In this document: piece after piece, positions 37,001-45,665 of the stretch
Layout: every line of letters starts with the position of its first letter
Numbering within the stretch: position 1 is the first letter of the stretch
Source of the DNA: Erythrobacter sp.
GTDB lineage: Bacteria > Pseudomonadota > Alphaproteobacteria > Sphingomonadales > Sphingomonadaceae
Reading direction: 5' to 3'
Assembly: GCA_009993605.1 (NCBI GenBank)
Contig: JAACTB010000012.1
Span: 167,172-231,171 of the forward strand
Length of the DNA: 64,000 nucleotides
Made by a program: the position numbers and the translations under genes
The notes under the pieces: generated by a model
Told to the model about the DNA's origin: nothing
Databases searched by the model: none
What the model saw: the letters and a program-made list of their open reading frames with translations, nothing else

Positions 37001-37145
37001 CGTCTACAGGCTGGGGGGGCGGCCCTTGATCCTGCGCGGCTTTGACGCCCGGTGCCATTAATGCGCAGGCAGCTGAACCCAGCAGAAACCGGGAAACGAG
37101 GCGAGACTTACCACGCGAGCGGCCTTTAACGGTTTGATTAGACAC
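34083..37145 (-). CDS. TonB-dependent receptor for alginate oligosaccharides
   Basis: This 1020-residue outer-membrane receptor belongs to the long Caulobacter/Xanthomonas-type group. It starts at a GTG (37145) after a GGGAGAG ribosome-binding site. Signal region 1-36; TonB-box-like DDVITVTGIRATIQDSIETK; plug domain with GDLPALSIGEAIETLTSAAS and REQGGATEISLRGLGPFLSS. The barrel ends YGPRYYAGVRVKF. Position upstream of the alginate regulator and lyases indicates uptake of alginate oligomers to the periplasm; the specificity is inferred from context. Confidence 0.92.
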   Translation of the reverse strand: MSNQTVKGRSRGKSRLVSRFLLGSAACALMAPGVKAAQDQGPPPQPVDDVITVTGIRATIQDSIETKRNADEIVEALSSDEIGDLPALSIGEAIETLTSAASHREQGGATEISLRGLGPFLSSTVMNGRAASNGSGDRSVNFSQFPSELFNKLEVYKTQSASMIEGGVAGQIALSTVRPVDYGKRLLQAEGKINVNPDNLDLDPSQRFQKYGYRGTVSFIDQFAVGDGEVGISLGFSRNSSTNPEQEANVSNTSNFCWDNPATGGTNGTGVYDDQNCDSPYDPSQDFVIAHNGYSFRQNITDDTRDSFFGSVQLKPTPDFDINMDFQYSNRLFREKRNDLNFSEGRRIDGLGDANLIAGYPLIVTKSGALRQFTGETSIETNSEYLQRDEEYLGGGLAVALQATDRLKISTDFSYSQTQRVEEGVQVRQRIRDRIDLDNTGSVYPGSRESDNSYSDDRVEVGYLIQQNGSQALNFIVQQFDPTNYGFFADNARTRYDLEQDRYNSIFSGRFDAEYEFGGFLSSVEAGVRFQELKYKDVPGAVSGSSRTEVTYSNAALAAANRACRTAFPESGFLSSVSGDNPLITNVDAAGNVIGTYNTFATFDALCLTRALEAASPSGQITFDEDGLPSFPTGNFDSIQNNDVNEKTWAGYVQANFDGDLGTLPVRGNLGLRVINTRVNSLGFRGTLTSFTRTDGTIAVVENQNSLTTVSGGGRYTEYLPSFNITANLQPDLLARFAVFRALSRPDPSSLGYGRSFNALLDDTATSIAEAVGSASASGNPFTDPLLSWNFDAALEWYPNPDAIFAAGVYYKRFNGGFTNTSQTETFIVDGQPLDTLVTTTNTDGSTSSIYGFEVSAAYRLSFLPAPLDGLGFKVGYNYADSNFEFEDEDLGSSTLVSANGTVTQRIGVVPPASIFGLSKHVLSAQAYYQIGAFDFQGVYKYRSRYFQQFVSTPGRVRYVDDTGVFEARISYKLNRNVRFSLEGLNLFNEPRVDYRPTVDDFSAISVYGPRYYAGVRVKF

Positions 37146-37863
37146 CTAAACTCTCCCATTTTTTATTAGGTACGCACACCGGTCTGTTCCCGGCGATGTA
37201 GAGCAGCGCCCGGTCTAAAATCTGACGGAAGCGCCAAACGTAAGCCTGCGATCCGGAAGACCCTGGAAACACAGGAATGTGCCGTCGTTCACACATTATG
37301 CGAGATTGGGGACATGGTGAGGTTCATTCCCTCCAACTCGACGTCGATGTCATAGGTCAAATCTAGGTGACGCTGCCGCTGAGTTGTCCGCGAGCCGTCG
37401 TGACCGACAACAATCGCTTACCCGTGCCAGAACCAGCCATAGAACACCCTCCCAAGTGCTATTGTGCCGAAGGTGTTGAGGGAGGTCAGCCAATATGTCA
37501 ACCGCATTAACATGCCTGTATCCTGATTTTTATCATACCAGTCGGTATGACAGAATCCAAGTCTCAAAGCTTGCGCGCGGGGATTCGCCGAATTTTCGGC
37601 AACAAAATAACGCGACTAAAAGTTCGACGCGGTTTACGATTTTCAATTGCGCGCAAGCTTCTCGCGCAGAAACCCTTCTCGATGCTGGAAGAGGTTAGCT
37701 TGAAACAGGCCACTTTTCGGGGTTGGATTATAGGAACACTACCGGTTCCCATCGGACCCAAAGTCCGGCCCTACGCGCCCGAATTTCGATCATTCGGACT
37801 TGCGCGGCGACTGCTCGAAAGCGGTCATCACGACGAGAAGAGGGCTATCACCGACATATCCTT
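37146..37863. other. Spacer with inverted repeat; remnants only
   Basis: No intact gene was recognised in this 718 bp between the alginate receptor and the arsH remnant. It contains a perfect interrupted palindrome at 37533-37550. The stretch 37280-37430 reads on the minus strand as about 35 residues ending in ELEGMNLTMSPISHNV and could be a decayed gene end, not identified. Bases 37750-37850 have words (GCCCGAATTTCG, CTCGAAAGCGGTCAT) faintly like the dispersed repeat. Confidence 0.4.
37533..37550. promoter_or_regulatory. Perfect inverted repeat TCATACC-AGTC-GGTATGA
   Basis: Seven-base arms around a four-base centre form a dyad like those bound by TetR-family repressors (ACCGAC/GTCGGT-type centre). 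No TetR gene is intact here, so this could be an operator left behind after loss of its regulator gene. Confidence 0.4.
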
Positions 37864-38021
37864 CTAATGATCGATAACGCGCCCGGACTCTTTGCGCTCC
37901 GAATAGCGATCTACAAGCTGTTCGGCATGCGGGCGCAGCAGGACGGTGAACCGCACCAGTTCCTCCATCACATCCACGATGCGGTCGTAGAGCGGGGAAG
38001 GCTTCATGCGACCGGTGTCGG
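37864..38021 (-). pseudogene. arsH: arsH 3' remnant, cut by IS element
   Basis: On the minus strand this reads TDTGRMKPSPLYDRIVDVME, then ELVRFTVLLRPHAEQLVDRY-SERKES, and ends at a TAG. That is the C-terminal end of ArsH, the NADPH-dependent flavin reductase/organoarsenical oxidase of arsenic operons. The reading frame is open but its 5' side ends at the left terminus of the IS3-family element, and no arsH sequence is found beyond the element. Confidence 0.8.
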
Positions 38022-38053
38022 TGACGTGACCCCCAGCTTTCCCCCAGCTGGGA

Positions 38054-38935
38054 TTAGAGTCGGGCGGTTGTTTTGCGCATCAGCGCGGTTGAAGCAATGG
38101 GCTGCGTAGCGGAGCCCGTAGGGCGTAGCGAAGCAGGCCATTGCTTATCCAGTTCGGCGGCGAACGCCGCCGGTGTTGCGTAGCCAAGGGCCGAGTGCGG
38201 CCTCTCGCGGTTGTAGTCCTCTACCCAAGCCGCGATCTCGACCCGGGCATGAGCAAGGCTGAGGAACAGCGTTTCGTTCAGCAGTTCGTCGCGCATGCGG
38301 CCGTTAAAGCTCTCGCAGAAGCCGTTTTGTATTGGCTTGCCCGGTGCGATGTAATGCCACTCCACACCGCTCTCGCCGCACCATGCGAGCACCGCATTAC
38401 TGGTGAGTTCGGTGCTATTATCGCTGACGATCATCCCCGGCTTGCCACGCTCGACGATCAGCTCGGCCAACTCGCGCACGACCCTACGGCCCGAGATCGA
38501 TGTATCAGGCACAGCTCGCAGGCACTCTCTTGTCACATCGTCGACGATGTTGAGCACGCGGAACCGTCTCCCCGACGCCATCTGATCGTGAACGAAGTCC
38601 AGGCTCCAGCGCTGGTTCGGGAGAGCAAGCACCGGAGCCGGCGCTCTCGTCCCAACGGCACGCTTGCGGCTGCGTCGCCGCCTGACCGCCAGCCCTTCCT
38701 CCTGGTAGAGACGCTGGGTCTTCTTGCGGTTGATCATTACGCCCTCCCGGCGCAGCAGGATGTGCAGACGGCGGTAGCCGAACCGGCGACGCTGGTTCGC
38801 CAGCTCGCGCAACTTCTCACGAAGCGCGGCATCATCGCCCCGGGTGGAGCGGTAACGCACGCTCTTGCGATCGGCATCGATGACCCTGCACGCCCGCCGC
38901 TCGCTCATCCCGTGGCAGTCCTGGAGATGAGCCAC
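38054..38935 (-). CDS. IS3-family transposase OrfB
   Basis: The open frame gives 293 residues. It has an HTH_21-type region ([20 protein letters not shown]) and an rve integrase core with the DDE triad: D in WSLDFVHD, D in [15 protein letters not shown], and E in [18 protein letters not shown]. It is probably translated by -1 frameshifting from OrfA at the A6G run at 38965-38971 (minus strand), which joins ...LLAKK to [16 protein letters not shown]. Confidence 0.93.
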   Translation of the reverse strand: MAHLQDCHGMSERRACRVIDADRKSVRYRSTRGDDAALREKLRELANQRRRFGYRRLHILLRREGVMINRKKTQRLYQEEGLAVRRRRSRKRAVGTRAPAPVLALPNQRWSLDFVHDQMASGRRFRVLNIVDDVTRECLRAVPDTSISGRRVVRELAELIVERGKPGMIVSDNSTELTSNAVLAWCGESGVEWHYIAPGKPIQNGFCESFNGRMRDELLNETLFLSLAHARVEIAAWVEDYNRERPHSALGYATPAAFAAELDKQWPASLRPTGSATQPIASTALMRKTTARL

Positions 38936-38958
38936 AGCTTCCCGCTGCGCGGCGGGCG

Positions 38959-39225
38959 TCAGAACTTTTTTGCCAGGAGATCCTTCAAGGCAGACTGGTC
39001 GAGCATCGCATCCGCCAGCAAGCGCTTGAGCTTCGCGTTCTCGCTCTCGAGCGCCTTTAACCGCCGAGCCTCGGACACCTCCAGCCCGCCATACTTAGAC
39101 TTCCAGTTATAGATCGTCGCTTCCGACACCCCATGCCGCCGGGCCAGGTCGGCTGTCTTCGCTCCCGCTTCGGCCTCCTTCAGCACGCCAATGATCTGCT
39201 CTTCGGTAAACCTCAGTCTCTTCAT
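38959..39225 (-). CDS. IS3-family transposase OrfA (helix-turn-helix)
   Basis: This 88-residue protein has an HTH_8/IS3 OrfA domain ([40 protein letters not shown]) followed by a leucine-zipper-like helix ([20 protein letters not shown]). It binds the element ends and provides the N-terminus of the OrfAB fusion. Confidence 0.93.
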   Translation of the reverse strand: MKRLRFTEEQIIGVLKEAEAGAKTADLARRHGVSEATIYNWKSKYGGLEVSEARRLKALESENAKLKRLLADAMLDQSALKDLLAKKF

Positions 39226-39434
39226 CTCGTCCGTCCTTCCATCAGGGCCGGACTCTAATCGAGACTGGAGGAAAATTAGGGGGTCACGTCACCGGGTATG
39301 GGATGGGCTCAACCGCTTGCGAACGAATTGTCCTTCGAAGGCAATTATTCTGCAGCGCGCTGATAAGAGTTGCACGTTACCGCTTCTAAACATTTATCAA
39401 TTGTCGGAAGCATCGTATTTATTAGACCGCTAGG

Positions 39435-39812
39435 ATGGCCGACAATGAAAAAGCTTCAATTGACTTGGCATCCGCGCGCACCGATCTTGCCGAGGATCGG
39501 ACAGTCCTCGCAAACGAGCGTACGTTTGCAGGATGGATGCGCACAGGGCTGGCAGCGGTCGGTATCGGGTTGGGCTTCAATGCCTTGTTCGGCAAAATGG
39601 AACCCGAATGGTTACCCAAACTCATCGCTTCCGGCTTCATCATATCGGGTGTGATCATCTTCTATTTGGCCGAACGAAGTGCCTGCAAAGTTTTGCAACG
39701 CCTCAACTCTCATTCCATTGAGCCGCTTCGAAGAATAAACCTTCGCTTCGTTGCTATCTTGATGGGAATAGCGTCGTTAGCTCTGTTTGGGGGCATATGG
39801 CTACTAATTTGA
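39435..39812 (+). CDS. DUF202 (YidH-type) membrane protein
   Basis: This 125-residue protein has the DUF202 hallmark LAEDRTVLANERTFAGWMRT (18-37) in front of three membrane helices (38-58, 63-82 and 103-124). The role of the family is unknown; members are common in stress islands. It starts at ATG 39435, a short distance right of the IS element. Confidence 0.85.
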   Translation: MADNEKASIDLASARTDLAEDRTVLANERTFAGWMRTGLAAVGIGLGFNALFGKMEPEWLPKLIASGFIISGVIIFYLAERSACKVLQRLNSHSIEPLRRINLRFVAILMGIASLALFGGIWLLI

Positions 39813-40267
39813 AATCCTTACGTCATTTCAAAATCGCCGCTAACACTTGATGCAATTCGAGAAGTTGGGTAATTAAGATAAAGATGACGGCTTTTCAAGC
39901 TAATGCTGTGCTCCGGCAGTTTTTTGCATTTAGAATTTAGGGCGTGTCTTAATACACGCTATTCTCGCATCGCGCTTTGGGAGGCAGATCGCTTCGGGCG
40001 CTTTTTCAAGGTTCATGATCTGGCTCGCGGTAACGATATCGGCGATCGTGTTGGCGCTACTGGTTTTAAGTGCCCCCTTCACTTCAAATGGGATCCACAC
40101 CACAAACATGATTAGGGCGCTTTGCCATACATTTTCGTCAAATCCGCCATGGCGTCGTTTGCCGAATAAGCACTCTTTGACGCGTACCTTTCGACCTAAC
40201 TTTTGTTCGATCAGGGACCTTCGTCCTAGTGCGTGGCTTCTAGTGGTTGCATCAGAAGGGAATAGTA
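39813..40267. other. Spacer upstream of catalase
   Basis: No gene can be supported. A possible 87-residue frame at 40015-40278 starts with one hydrophobic helix (MIWLAVTISAIVLALLVLSA) but continues as random-looking sequence and overlaps the catalase start, so it was not called. No GGAAC-type stress promoter was found. Confidence 0.4.
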
Positions 40268-42361
40268 ATGTCCAATGACCTTGAACTGTCGAAAGGTGGC
40301 GCGAACCATCAGAAGCCCAGGGGTGACGACGATGTGATGACCACCGCGCAGGGTCATCCAATCGCAGACGATCAGAACTGGCTGACCGCCGGTCCGCGCG
40401 GACCGCAATTGCTCGAAGACCAGATTGCTCGCGAGAAGATATTCCACTTCGATCACGAGCGCATTCCCGAACGTGTGGTTCATGCTCGCGGCTACGGTGT
40501 TCACGGTCATTTCGAACTGAAAAAGGCGATCCCGCAATATTCGAAGGCGCGGATCTTCAACGAAGAGAATGTCAAGGTTCCCACCTTCACCCGCTTCTCG
40601 ACCGTGGCGGGAAACAAGGGCTCGCCCGATCTGGCGCGTGACGTACGCGGGTTCGCGACCAAGTTCTATACGCAGGAAGGTAATTGGGACCTCGTCGGGA
40701 ACAACATCCCAGTGTTCTTCATCCAGGATGCGATCAAGTTCCCCGACCTGATCCATGCCGCAAAACCTGCGCCCGATCGCGGCTTCCCGCAGGCACAGAC
40801 CGCGCATGACAATTTCTGGGATTTCATCAGTCTTAGCCCGGAATCGATGCACATGATCATGTGGATCATGTCCGACCGCACGATCCCGCGCTCGTTTCGG
40901 TTTATGGAAGGCTTTGGCGTCCACACATTCCGGCTCGTCAACGAGAAGGGCGAGAGCCATTTCGTCAAGTTCCACTGGAAGCCGAAGCTGGGCCTTCAGT
41001 CGGTGGTTTGGAACGAAGCGCTCAAGGTCAATGGGATGGACCCCGATTTCCATCGCCGCGATATGTGGGATGCGATCGACACGGGCGACTTCCCGCAATG
41101 GGACCTCGGCATTCAAGTGTTTGACGAGGAATTCTCCGAACAGTTCGAATTCGACGTGCTCGATGCGACGAAGATCATTCCGGAGGAACAGGTCCCGGTC
41201 GAGATCATTGGCACGCTTACGCTGGACGCCAATGTCGACAATTTCTTCGCCGAAACCGAACAGGTGGCGTTCTGCACGCAAAACCTTGTGCCTGGGATCG
41301 ACCATTCGGACGATTCGCTGCTACAGGGCCGCAACTTCAGCTATCTCGACACGCAGCTGAAGCGGCTGGGCGGTCCGAACTTCACGCATCTGCCGATCAA
41401 CGCGCCCAGGTGCCCGGTGCGCCATTTCCAGCAAGATGGCCACATGGCGATGAGCAATCCCAAGGGACGCGTGAATTACGAGCCCAACAGCTGGGGCGAC
41501 GGTGACGGTGCCGAGGAAGATCGCGGTCCACGCGCCTGCCCGATGAAGGGGTTCCAGAGCTATGAGGCTCCGGTCGAAGGGCCCAAGATGCGCGTGCGCA
41601 GCGAAACTTTTGCCGATCACTACAGCCAAGCACGCCAGTTCTATATCAGCCAGACCCCGGTCGAGCAGACCCATATGGCGGAGGCATTGACCTTCGAGCT
41701 GTCAAAGGTCGGCCGGATGAGCATTCGCAAGCGGACGATCGGCCACCTGCGCCATATCGACGAAGGACTGGCGCAGGAGGTGGCCGATGGGATCGGCCTT
41801 CCCGAACTGCCCGAAAAGGTGCCGGCGGCGCGCGATCCGATCACCGATCTGGTCGAAAGCCCCTCGCTTTCGATCCTCAAGAACGGTCCCGGCAATTTCA
41901 AGGGCCGCAAGCTGGGCATTTATATCGCCGAAGGCGGCGATGCGGATGTGGTCAAGGCGCTGAAGGATGCGGCCACCGGCGCGGGCGGCATGGTCGAGAT
42001 CGTGGCGCCTCACATTGCCGGAGCCAAATTGTCCGACGGCACTATTATGGAAGCCGACGAGAAGATCGATGGCGGTCCCTCGGTCACCTACGACGCGGTG
42101 GCCGTGGTTATGAGCGAGGCTTCGGCCAAGCGTTACAACACCGACAAACCGAGCATCGACTTCGTCAACGACGCCTTCGCCCATGCAAAATTCGTCGCCT
42201 ACGTCCCCTCCGTCAGACCGCTCTTCGAAACGGCTGGCGTGTGGAACTGGATGGATGACGGCTTTGTCGATGTGTCGTCCGGCAAGAACGCGGCCGACGC
42301 CTTCATCGTGAAGTGCGGCGAGCTGCGCTTCTGGGACCGGGAGAGCGTGAAGCAGGACTGA
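40268..42361 (+). CDS. katE: Large-subunit (HPII-type) catalase
   Basis: This 697-residue heme catalase (clade 2) dismutates hydrogen peroxide. The catalytic His72 lies in [13 protein letters not shown] and the proximal heme ligand Tyr359 in [16 protein letters not shown]. The C-terminal flavodoxin/PfpI-like extra domain starts about 545 ([19 protein letters not shown]), typical for large-subunit catalases. The ATG at 40268 has GAAGGGA upstream. It is the first gene of a run of overlapping stress genes; the SRPBCC gene starts within 20 bp of its stop. Confidence 0.96.
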   Translation: MSNDLELSKGGANHQKPRGDDDVMTTAQGHPIADDQNWLTAGPRGPQLLEDQIAREKIFHFDHERIPERVVHARGYGVHGHFELKKAIPQYSKARIFNEENVKVPTFTRFSTVAGNKGSPDLARDVRGFATKFYTQEGNWDLVGNNIPVFFIQDAIKFPDLIHAAKPAPDRGFPQAQTAHDNFWDFISLSPESMHMIMWIMSDRTIPRSFRFMEGFGVHTFRLVNEKGESHFVKFHWKPKLGLQSVVWNEALKVNGMDPDFHRRDMWDAIDTGDFPQWDLGIQVFDEEFSEQFEFDVLDATKIIPEEQVPVEIIGTLTLDANVDNFFAETEQVAFCTQNLVPGIDHSDDSLLQGRNFSYLDTQLKRLGGPNFTHLPINAPRCPVRHFQQDGHMAMSNPKGRVNYEPNSWGDGDGAEEDRGPRACPMKGFQSYEAPVEGPKMRVRSETFADHYSQARQFYISQTPVEQTHMAEALTFELSKVGRMSIRKRTIGHLRHIDEGLAQEVADGIGLPELPEKVPAARDPITDLVESPSLSILKNGPGNFKGRKLGIYIAEGGDADVVKALKDAATGAGGMVEIVAPHIAGAKLSDGTIMEADEKIDGGPSVTYDAVAVVMSEASAKRYNTDKPSIDFVNDAFAHAKFVAYVPSVRPLFETAGVWNWMDDGFVDVSSGKNAADAFIVKCGELRFWDRESVKQD

Positions 42362-42378
42362 TGAGCGGAGATAGGATC

Positions 42379-43029
42379 ATGAACGAGCAGAGAAATTTAG
42401 GTCTTGCCGGAACGGTGACGGGTGTAGCCCTCGCTATCGGAGGTGCCGCTTTTGCGGGCTTTCTTGCAAAACGGCACAAAGGCGGCAGCGATGATGCTCC
42501 GCTGTTCACTCGCAAACGGCCCGGAACCGAGAACCCCATCGTCGGTCGCACGGTGACGATACGGAAGCCGCGCGCCGAACTCTATGCTTTCTGGCGTGAT
42601 TTTCAGAACCTGCCCGATTTCATGGAGAATCTTGAATCGATCCGCGCGGACGGCGACGCCCATATCTGGACGATCAAGGCGCCCGCCGGGCAGACCGTCG
42701 AGCTCCGGACCGAAATCGTTCAGGAGGTGAAGGATCAGACCATCGCCTGGCGGTCGGTCAAAAACTCCGACATTGCGACGAATGGCGAGGTTACCTTCGC
42801 CGATGCGCCGGGTGATCGCGGCACACGCGTATCGTTGGTAATGTTCTACGATCCGCCCGCCGGAAAGCTCGGTCGCGCGATCGCTACCCTCTTCCAGCGC
42901 GAACCTAAGGCGCAAGCGCGCCATGACCTGAAGCGGTTTAAGATGCTGATGGAAACCGGCGAGATCGCCACTTCCGCCCACACCAGAGACGCAACCCGAA
43001 AAGCCAAGCAGCAGGAGACCGAACGATGA
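42379..43029 (+). CDS. SRPBCC/polyketide-cyclase-like protein with membrane anchor
   Basis: This 216-residue protein has an N-terminal membrane segment (LGLAGTVTGVALAIGGAAFA, 6-25) followed by a START/SRPBCC domain (VTIRKPRAELYAFWRDFQNL, PDFMENL, GTRVSLVMFYDPPAGKLG). This cyclase/dehydrase-type group often stands beside dehydrogenases in stress clusters; ligand unknown. GGAG and AGGA before 42379 favour this ATG; the ATG at 42361, which overlaps the catalase stop (TGATG), is an alternative. Its stop overlaps the next gene (ATGA). Confidence 0.85.
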   Translation: MNEQRNLGLAGTVTGVALAIGGAAFAGFLAKRHKGGSDDAPLFTRKRPGTENPIVGRTVTIRKPRAELYAFWRDFQNLPDFMENLESIRADGDAHIWTIKAPAGQTVELRTEIVQEVKDQTIAWRSVKNSDIATNGEVTFADAPGDRGTRVSLVMFYDPPAGKLGRAIATLFQREPKAQARHDLKRFKMLMETGEIATSAHTRDATRKAKQQETER

Positions 43030-44219
43030 GAGCGCTAACCTGGCATGGCACTCACGACGTGCGCGTCGATACGGTCGACGATCCCGAAATCATCAATCCG
43101 CGCGATGCCATTCTCAAGATCACCTCCACCGCGATCTGCGGCAGCGACCTCCATCTTTATGACGGTGTCATTCCCGGCGTTCTTCCGGGCGACGTGCTCG
43201 GCCATGAATTCATGGGCGAGGTTGTCGAGACGGGTTCGGACAGCACGTTGAAGAAGGGACAGCGCGTCGTAGTGCCGTTCACGATCAGCTGCGGCGGCTG
43301 CTTCCATTGTCAGATCAAACAGTTCTCCGCTTGTGAGAATTCTAACCCGGTCGAAAAGCAGGACATGTCAGCCACGCTTTATGGCCACCCGATGGCCGCA
43401 CTGTTCGGCTATTCACATTTGACTGGCGGCTATTCGGGCGGACAGGCGGAATATGTCCGCGTGCCGTTCTCAGATGTCGGGCCGATCGTCATCCCTGACC
43501 ATCTGGAAGACGAGAAGGTTCTGTTCCTTTCCGACATCCTGCCGACCGGCTGGATGGGCGCGGAGAATGCCGAAATCCAACCCGACGACACGGTTGCCGT
43601 TTGGGGCTGCGGCCCGGTCGGCCTTTTCGCGATCCAGTCAGCGATCGTCATGGGGGCAAGCAAGGTAATCGCGATCGATCACTATACCCATCGGCTCGAA
43701 CTGGCGAAGCAATTGGGCGCGGAGATCATCGATTTCCACAAGACTGATGTGCGTGAGGCGCTGATGGAGATGTCGGGCGGGATCGGCTGCGATGCTGTGA
43801 TCGACGCGGTGGGCATGGAGGCGCACGGCTTCGCGATCGACAACATGATTGACATCGCCAAACAGAAGGTCGGCATCGGTGCCGACCGGGCGAGCGCTCT
43901 TAAACAGGCGATCCTAGCGGTGCGTCCCGGCGGCCGGGTATCGATCCCCGGCGTCTATGGAGGGATGACCGACAAGTTTCCGCTCGGCGCGCTGATGGAG
44001 AAAGGGCTCCAGGTTCGCAGCGGACAGACCCATGTCCAGCGCTATACCAAAGATTTGCTCGAAAAGATCGAGGACGGCACGCTCGATACAACCTTCCTGA
44101 TCTCGCACCGCCTCCCGCTCGAAGACGCGGCGCGCGGCTACAAATGCTTCCGCGAAGAGCAGGACAACTGGACCAAGGTCATCCTCAAACCCGGGATGGA
44201 ACGGGGGCCGGCCGCATGA
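43026..44219 (+). CDS. Zinc-dependent alcohol dehydrogenase (formaldehyde-dehydrogenase-like)
   Basis: This 397-residue medium-chain dehydrogenase has catalytic zinc ligands C38, H60-E61 (GDVLGHEFMGEVVE) and structural zinc cysteines C89, C92, C95 and C103 (CGGCFHCQIKQFSAC). The Rossmann part contains VWGCGPVGLFAIQSAI. It belongs to the glutathione-independent formaldehyde/threonine dehydrogenase-like branch; the actual alcohol is unknown. It is coupled by ATGA overlaps to the genes on both sides. Confidence 0.93.
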   Translation: MRALTWHGTHDVRVDTVDDPEIINPRDAILKITSTAICGSDLHLYDGVIPGVLPGDVLGHEFMGEVVETGSDSTLKKGQRVVVPFTISCGGCFHCQIKQFSACENSNPVEKQDMSATLYGHPMAALFGYSHLTGGYSGGQAEYVRVPFSDVGPIVIPDHLEDEKVLFLSDILPTGWMGAENAEIQPDDTVAVWGCGPVGLFAIQSAIVMGASKVIAIDHYTHRLELAKQLGAEIIDFHKTDVREALMEMSGGIGCDAVIDAVGMEAHGFAIDNMIDIAKQKVGIGADRASALKQAILAVRPGGRVSIPGVYGGMTDKFPLGALMEKGLQVRSGQTHVQRYTKDLLEKIEDGTLDTTFLISHRLPLEDAARGYKCFREEQDNWTKVILKPGMERGPAA

Positions 44220-45010
44220 GCAAGAACCCCATCGATAAATTGTCAGGCTTTTGCGTAATTACCGGCGCGTCCAGCGGGATCGGTTTGGAACTCGCGATAC
44301 TCGCCGCGCGCGACGATTGCGATTTACTGTTGGTTGCTGATCGAGGGCTGGACGATGTAGCGTCCGCTCTGCGCGATACCTCTTCCGGAACGGGCAATAT
44401 TAATATTCTCGAATGCGACCTCGCGACCCAAAGCGGGATTGACGAAGTTATCGAGATGATCGCAGGGCGTCAGGTCGATGTTCTGATGGCCAATGCGGGC
44501 CAGGGCGAAGGCGGCGCGTTTCTCGACCAGGATTGGATGGCGATTAAGCGCACGATCGACACCAACATTACCGGCACAATTTCACTGATCCACAAAATCG
44601 GCGGGAATATGCGCGACGTCGATACGGGTCGTATTCTCGTAACCGGTTCTATCGTGGACAACATCCCCGGCCCGTTCAATCTCGTCTACAATTCGACCAA
44701 AGCCTTCGTCGACGATTTCTGCACGGGCCTGAGCAATGAATTGAAGCACAGCAACGTCGTCATTTCTTGCCTGCTACCCGGGCTTACTGACACGCAGTTC
44801 TTCGAACGCGCCGACATGGAGGACACCTATGTGGGACAATCCAACGCGAAGGCCGATCCGGCGAAGGTGGCGAAGGATGGCTACGACGCTCTGCTGAAAG
44901 GCGAAACCCAAGAGGTCAGCGGCTTCCTGAACAAGGTGCAGGATGTGTTTGCCGGCCTGCTGCCCGATGAATTGGTGGCGCAGATGCACCGCCGTCTCGC
45001 CAAGCCTTAA
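44216..45010 (+). CDS. SDR-family oxidoreductase
   Basis: This 264-residue short-chain dehydrogenase has TGASSGIG at 16-23, the NAG motif (LMANAGQG) and the Ser/YxxxK site (VTGSIVDNIP ... VYNSTKAF). The C-terminal part (GFLNKVQDVFAGLLPDEL) is as in the DltE/YqjQ-like cluster that occurs next to zinc dehydrogenases in oxidative or ethanol-stress operons. The ATG lies inside the dehydrogenase stop. Confidence 0.9.
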   Translation: MSKNPIDKLSGFCVITGASSGIGLELAILAARDDCDLLLVADRGLDDVASALRDTSSGTGNINILECDLATQSGIDEVIEMIAGRQVDVLMANAGQGEGGAFLDQDWMAIKRTIDTNITGTISLIHKIGGNMRDVDTGRILVTGSIVDNIPGPFNLVYNSTKAFVDDFCTGLSNELKHSNVVISCLLPGLTDTQFFERADMEDTYVGQSNAKADPAKVAKDGYDALLKGETQEVSGFLNKVQDVFAGLLPDELVAQMHRRLAKP

Positions 45011-45033
45011 AACCCGCCCAAAAGAATTCTGAT

Positions 45034-45585
45034 ATGCACAATTCGGATTGGTTCGGCGGTTGGGATCGCATTCTCGATAGCATTATCGCCGCCGTATTCT
45101 TTTATATATTGATCGTTCTGATCGTGCGATTGCTGGGAAAACGCACTACTGCGCAGCTCAATAATTTCGATTGGATCATCAATATTACCGTAGGAAGTCT
45201 TGCCGCTTCTGGCATACTTCTTGAAAACGTCTCCAATGCGATAGCTTTCGCTGCGATCGCTACCATAGCGGTTTTGCAGTACGGCTTGACATTCATCACC
45301 GCGCGCTCCGTTAACGCGACGAAGGTCATCAAGGCGTGTCCGACCCTTCTCGTTCACAAGGGAAACTTTTTAGAAGAGGCAATGTTGGACGCGCGCATCT
45401 CGCGAGGCGAAGTGGAGGCGGCTTTACGTGCTCAGGGTCTGAGTGACGTCGGTGATGCCAACTGGGTTATTCTGGAAACCAATGGGAAAATCACCGTGCT
45501 TCCGCGAGAGGACATTGCGCTCGATGAGGCGAGCGCAATGAACAGCGTTCGCAAGCCTCCAAATCTACCTCATCCGAGTGCGTGA
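45034..45585 (+). CDS. DUF421 (YetF-type) membrane protein, copy 1
   Basis: This 183-residue protein has three N-terminal helices (about 12-35, 50-65 and 70-90) and a cytoplasmic alpha/beta domain. The family signature is LLGKRTTAQLNNFDWIINIT followed by VGSLAASGILL. DUF421 proteins are widespread in spore-formers and sphingomonads; a stress or membrane-domain role is suspected. A second copy is at 55064-55609. Confidence 0.9.
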   Translation: MHNSDWFGGWDRILDSIIAAVFFYILIVLIVRLLGKRTTAQLNNFDWIINITVGSLAASGILLENVSNAIAFAAIATIAVLQYGLTFITARSVNATKVIKACPTLLVHKGNFLEEAMLDARISRGEVEAALRAQGLSDVGDANWVILETNGKITVLPREDIALDEASAMNSVRKPPNLPHPSA

Positions 45586-45665
45586 CGATTCCGAGCAGCC
45601 TGCGAAAATGCACCGATCATGTTCTTTTCGCATTGAAACGTGCAGATACAACCCTGAGATGATGA

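Larger units (their letters stand above)
38022..39291 (-). mobile_element. IS3-family insertion sequence, about 1.27 kb
   Basis: Two overlapping transposase frames are flanked by inverted repeats. Each outward end reads TGACGTGACCCCC, and the match goes on with gaps to GATTAGAGTC. A clear target duplication is not seen; the flanks share only CGG. The element looks complete and potentially active: both frames are open, the slippery A6G run is intact and the DDE residues are present. It separates the arsH remnant from unrelated sequence. Confidence 0.88.

Noticed and set aside
37547..37867. 106-codon open frame right after the TCATACC dyad
   Set aside because: Considered as a truncated TetR regulator, but no helix-turn-helix can be read and the second half overlaps repeat-like sequence.
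38018..39296. Target site duplication of the IS3 element
   Set aside because: The flanks are partly palindromic (TCGG and CCGG) and share only CGG; no convincing direct duplication.
40015..40278. Possible 87-residue small membrane protein before katE
   Set aside because: It has one hydrophobic stretch only, the remainder is random-looking, and it overlaps the katE ribosome-binding site.
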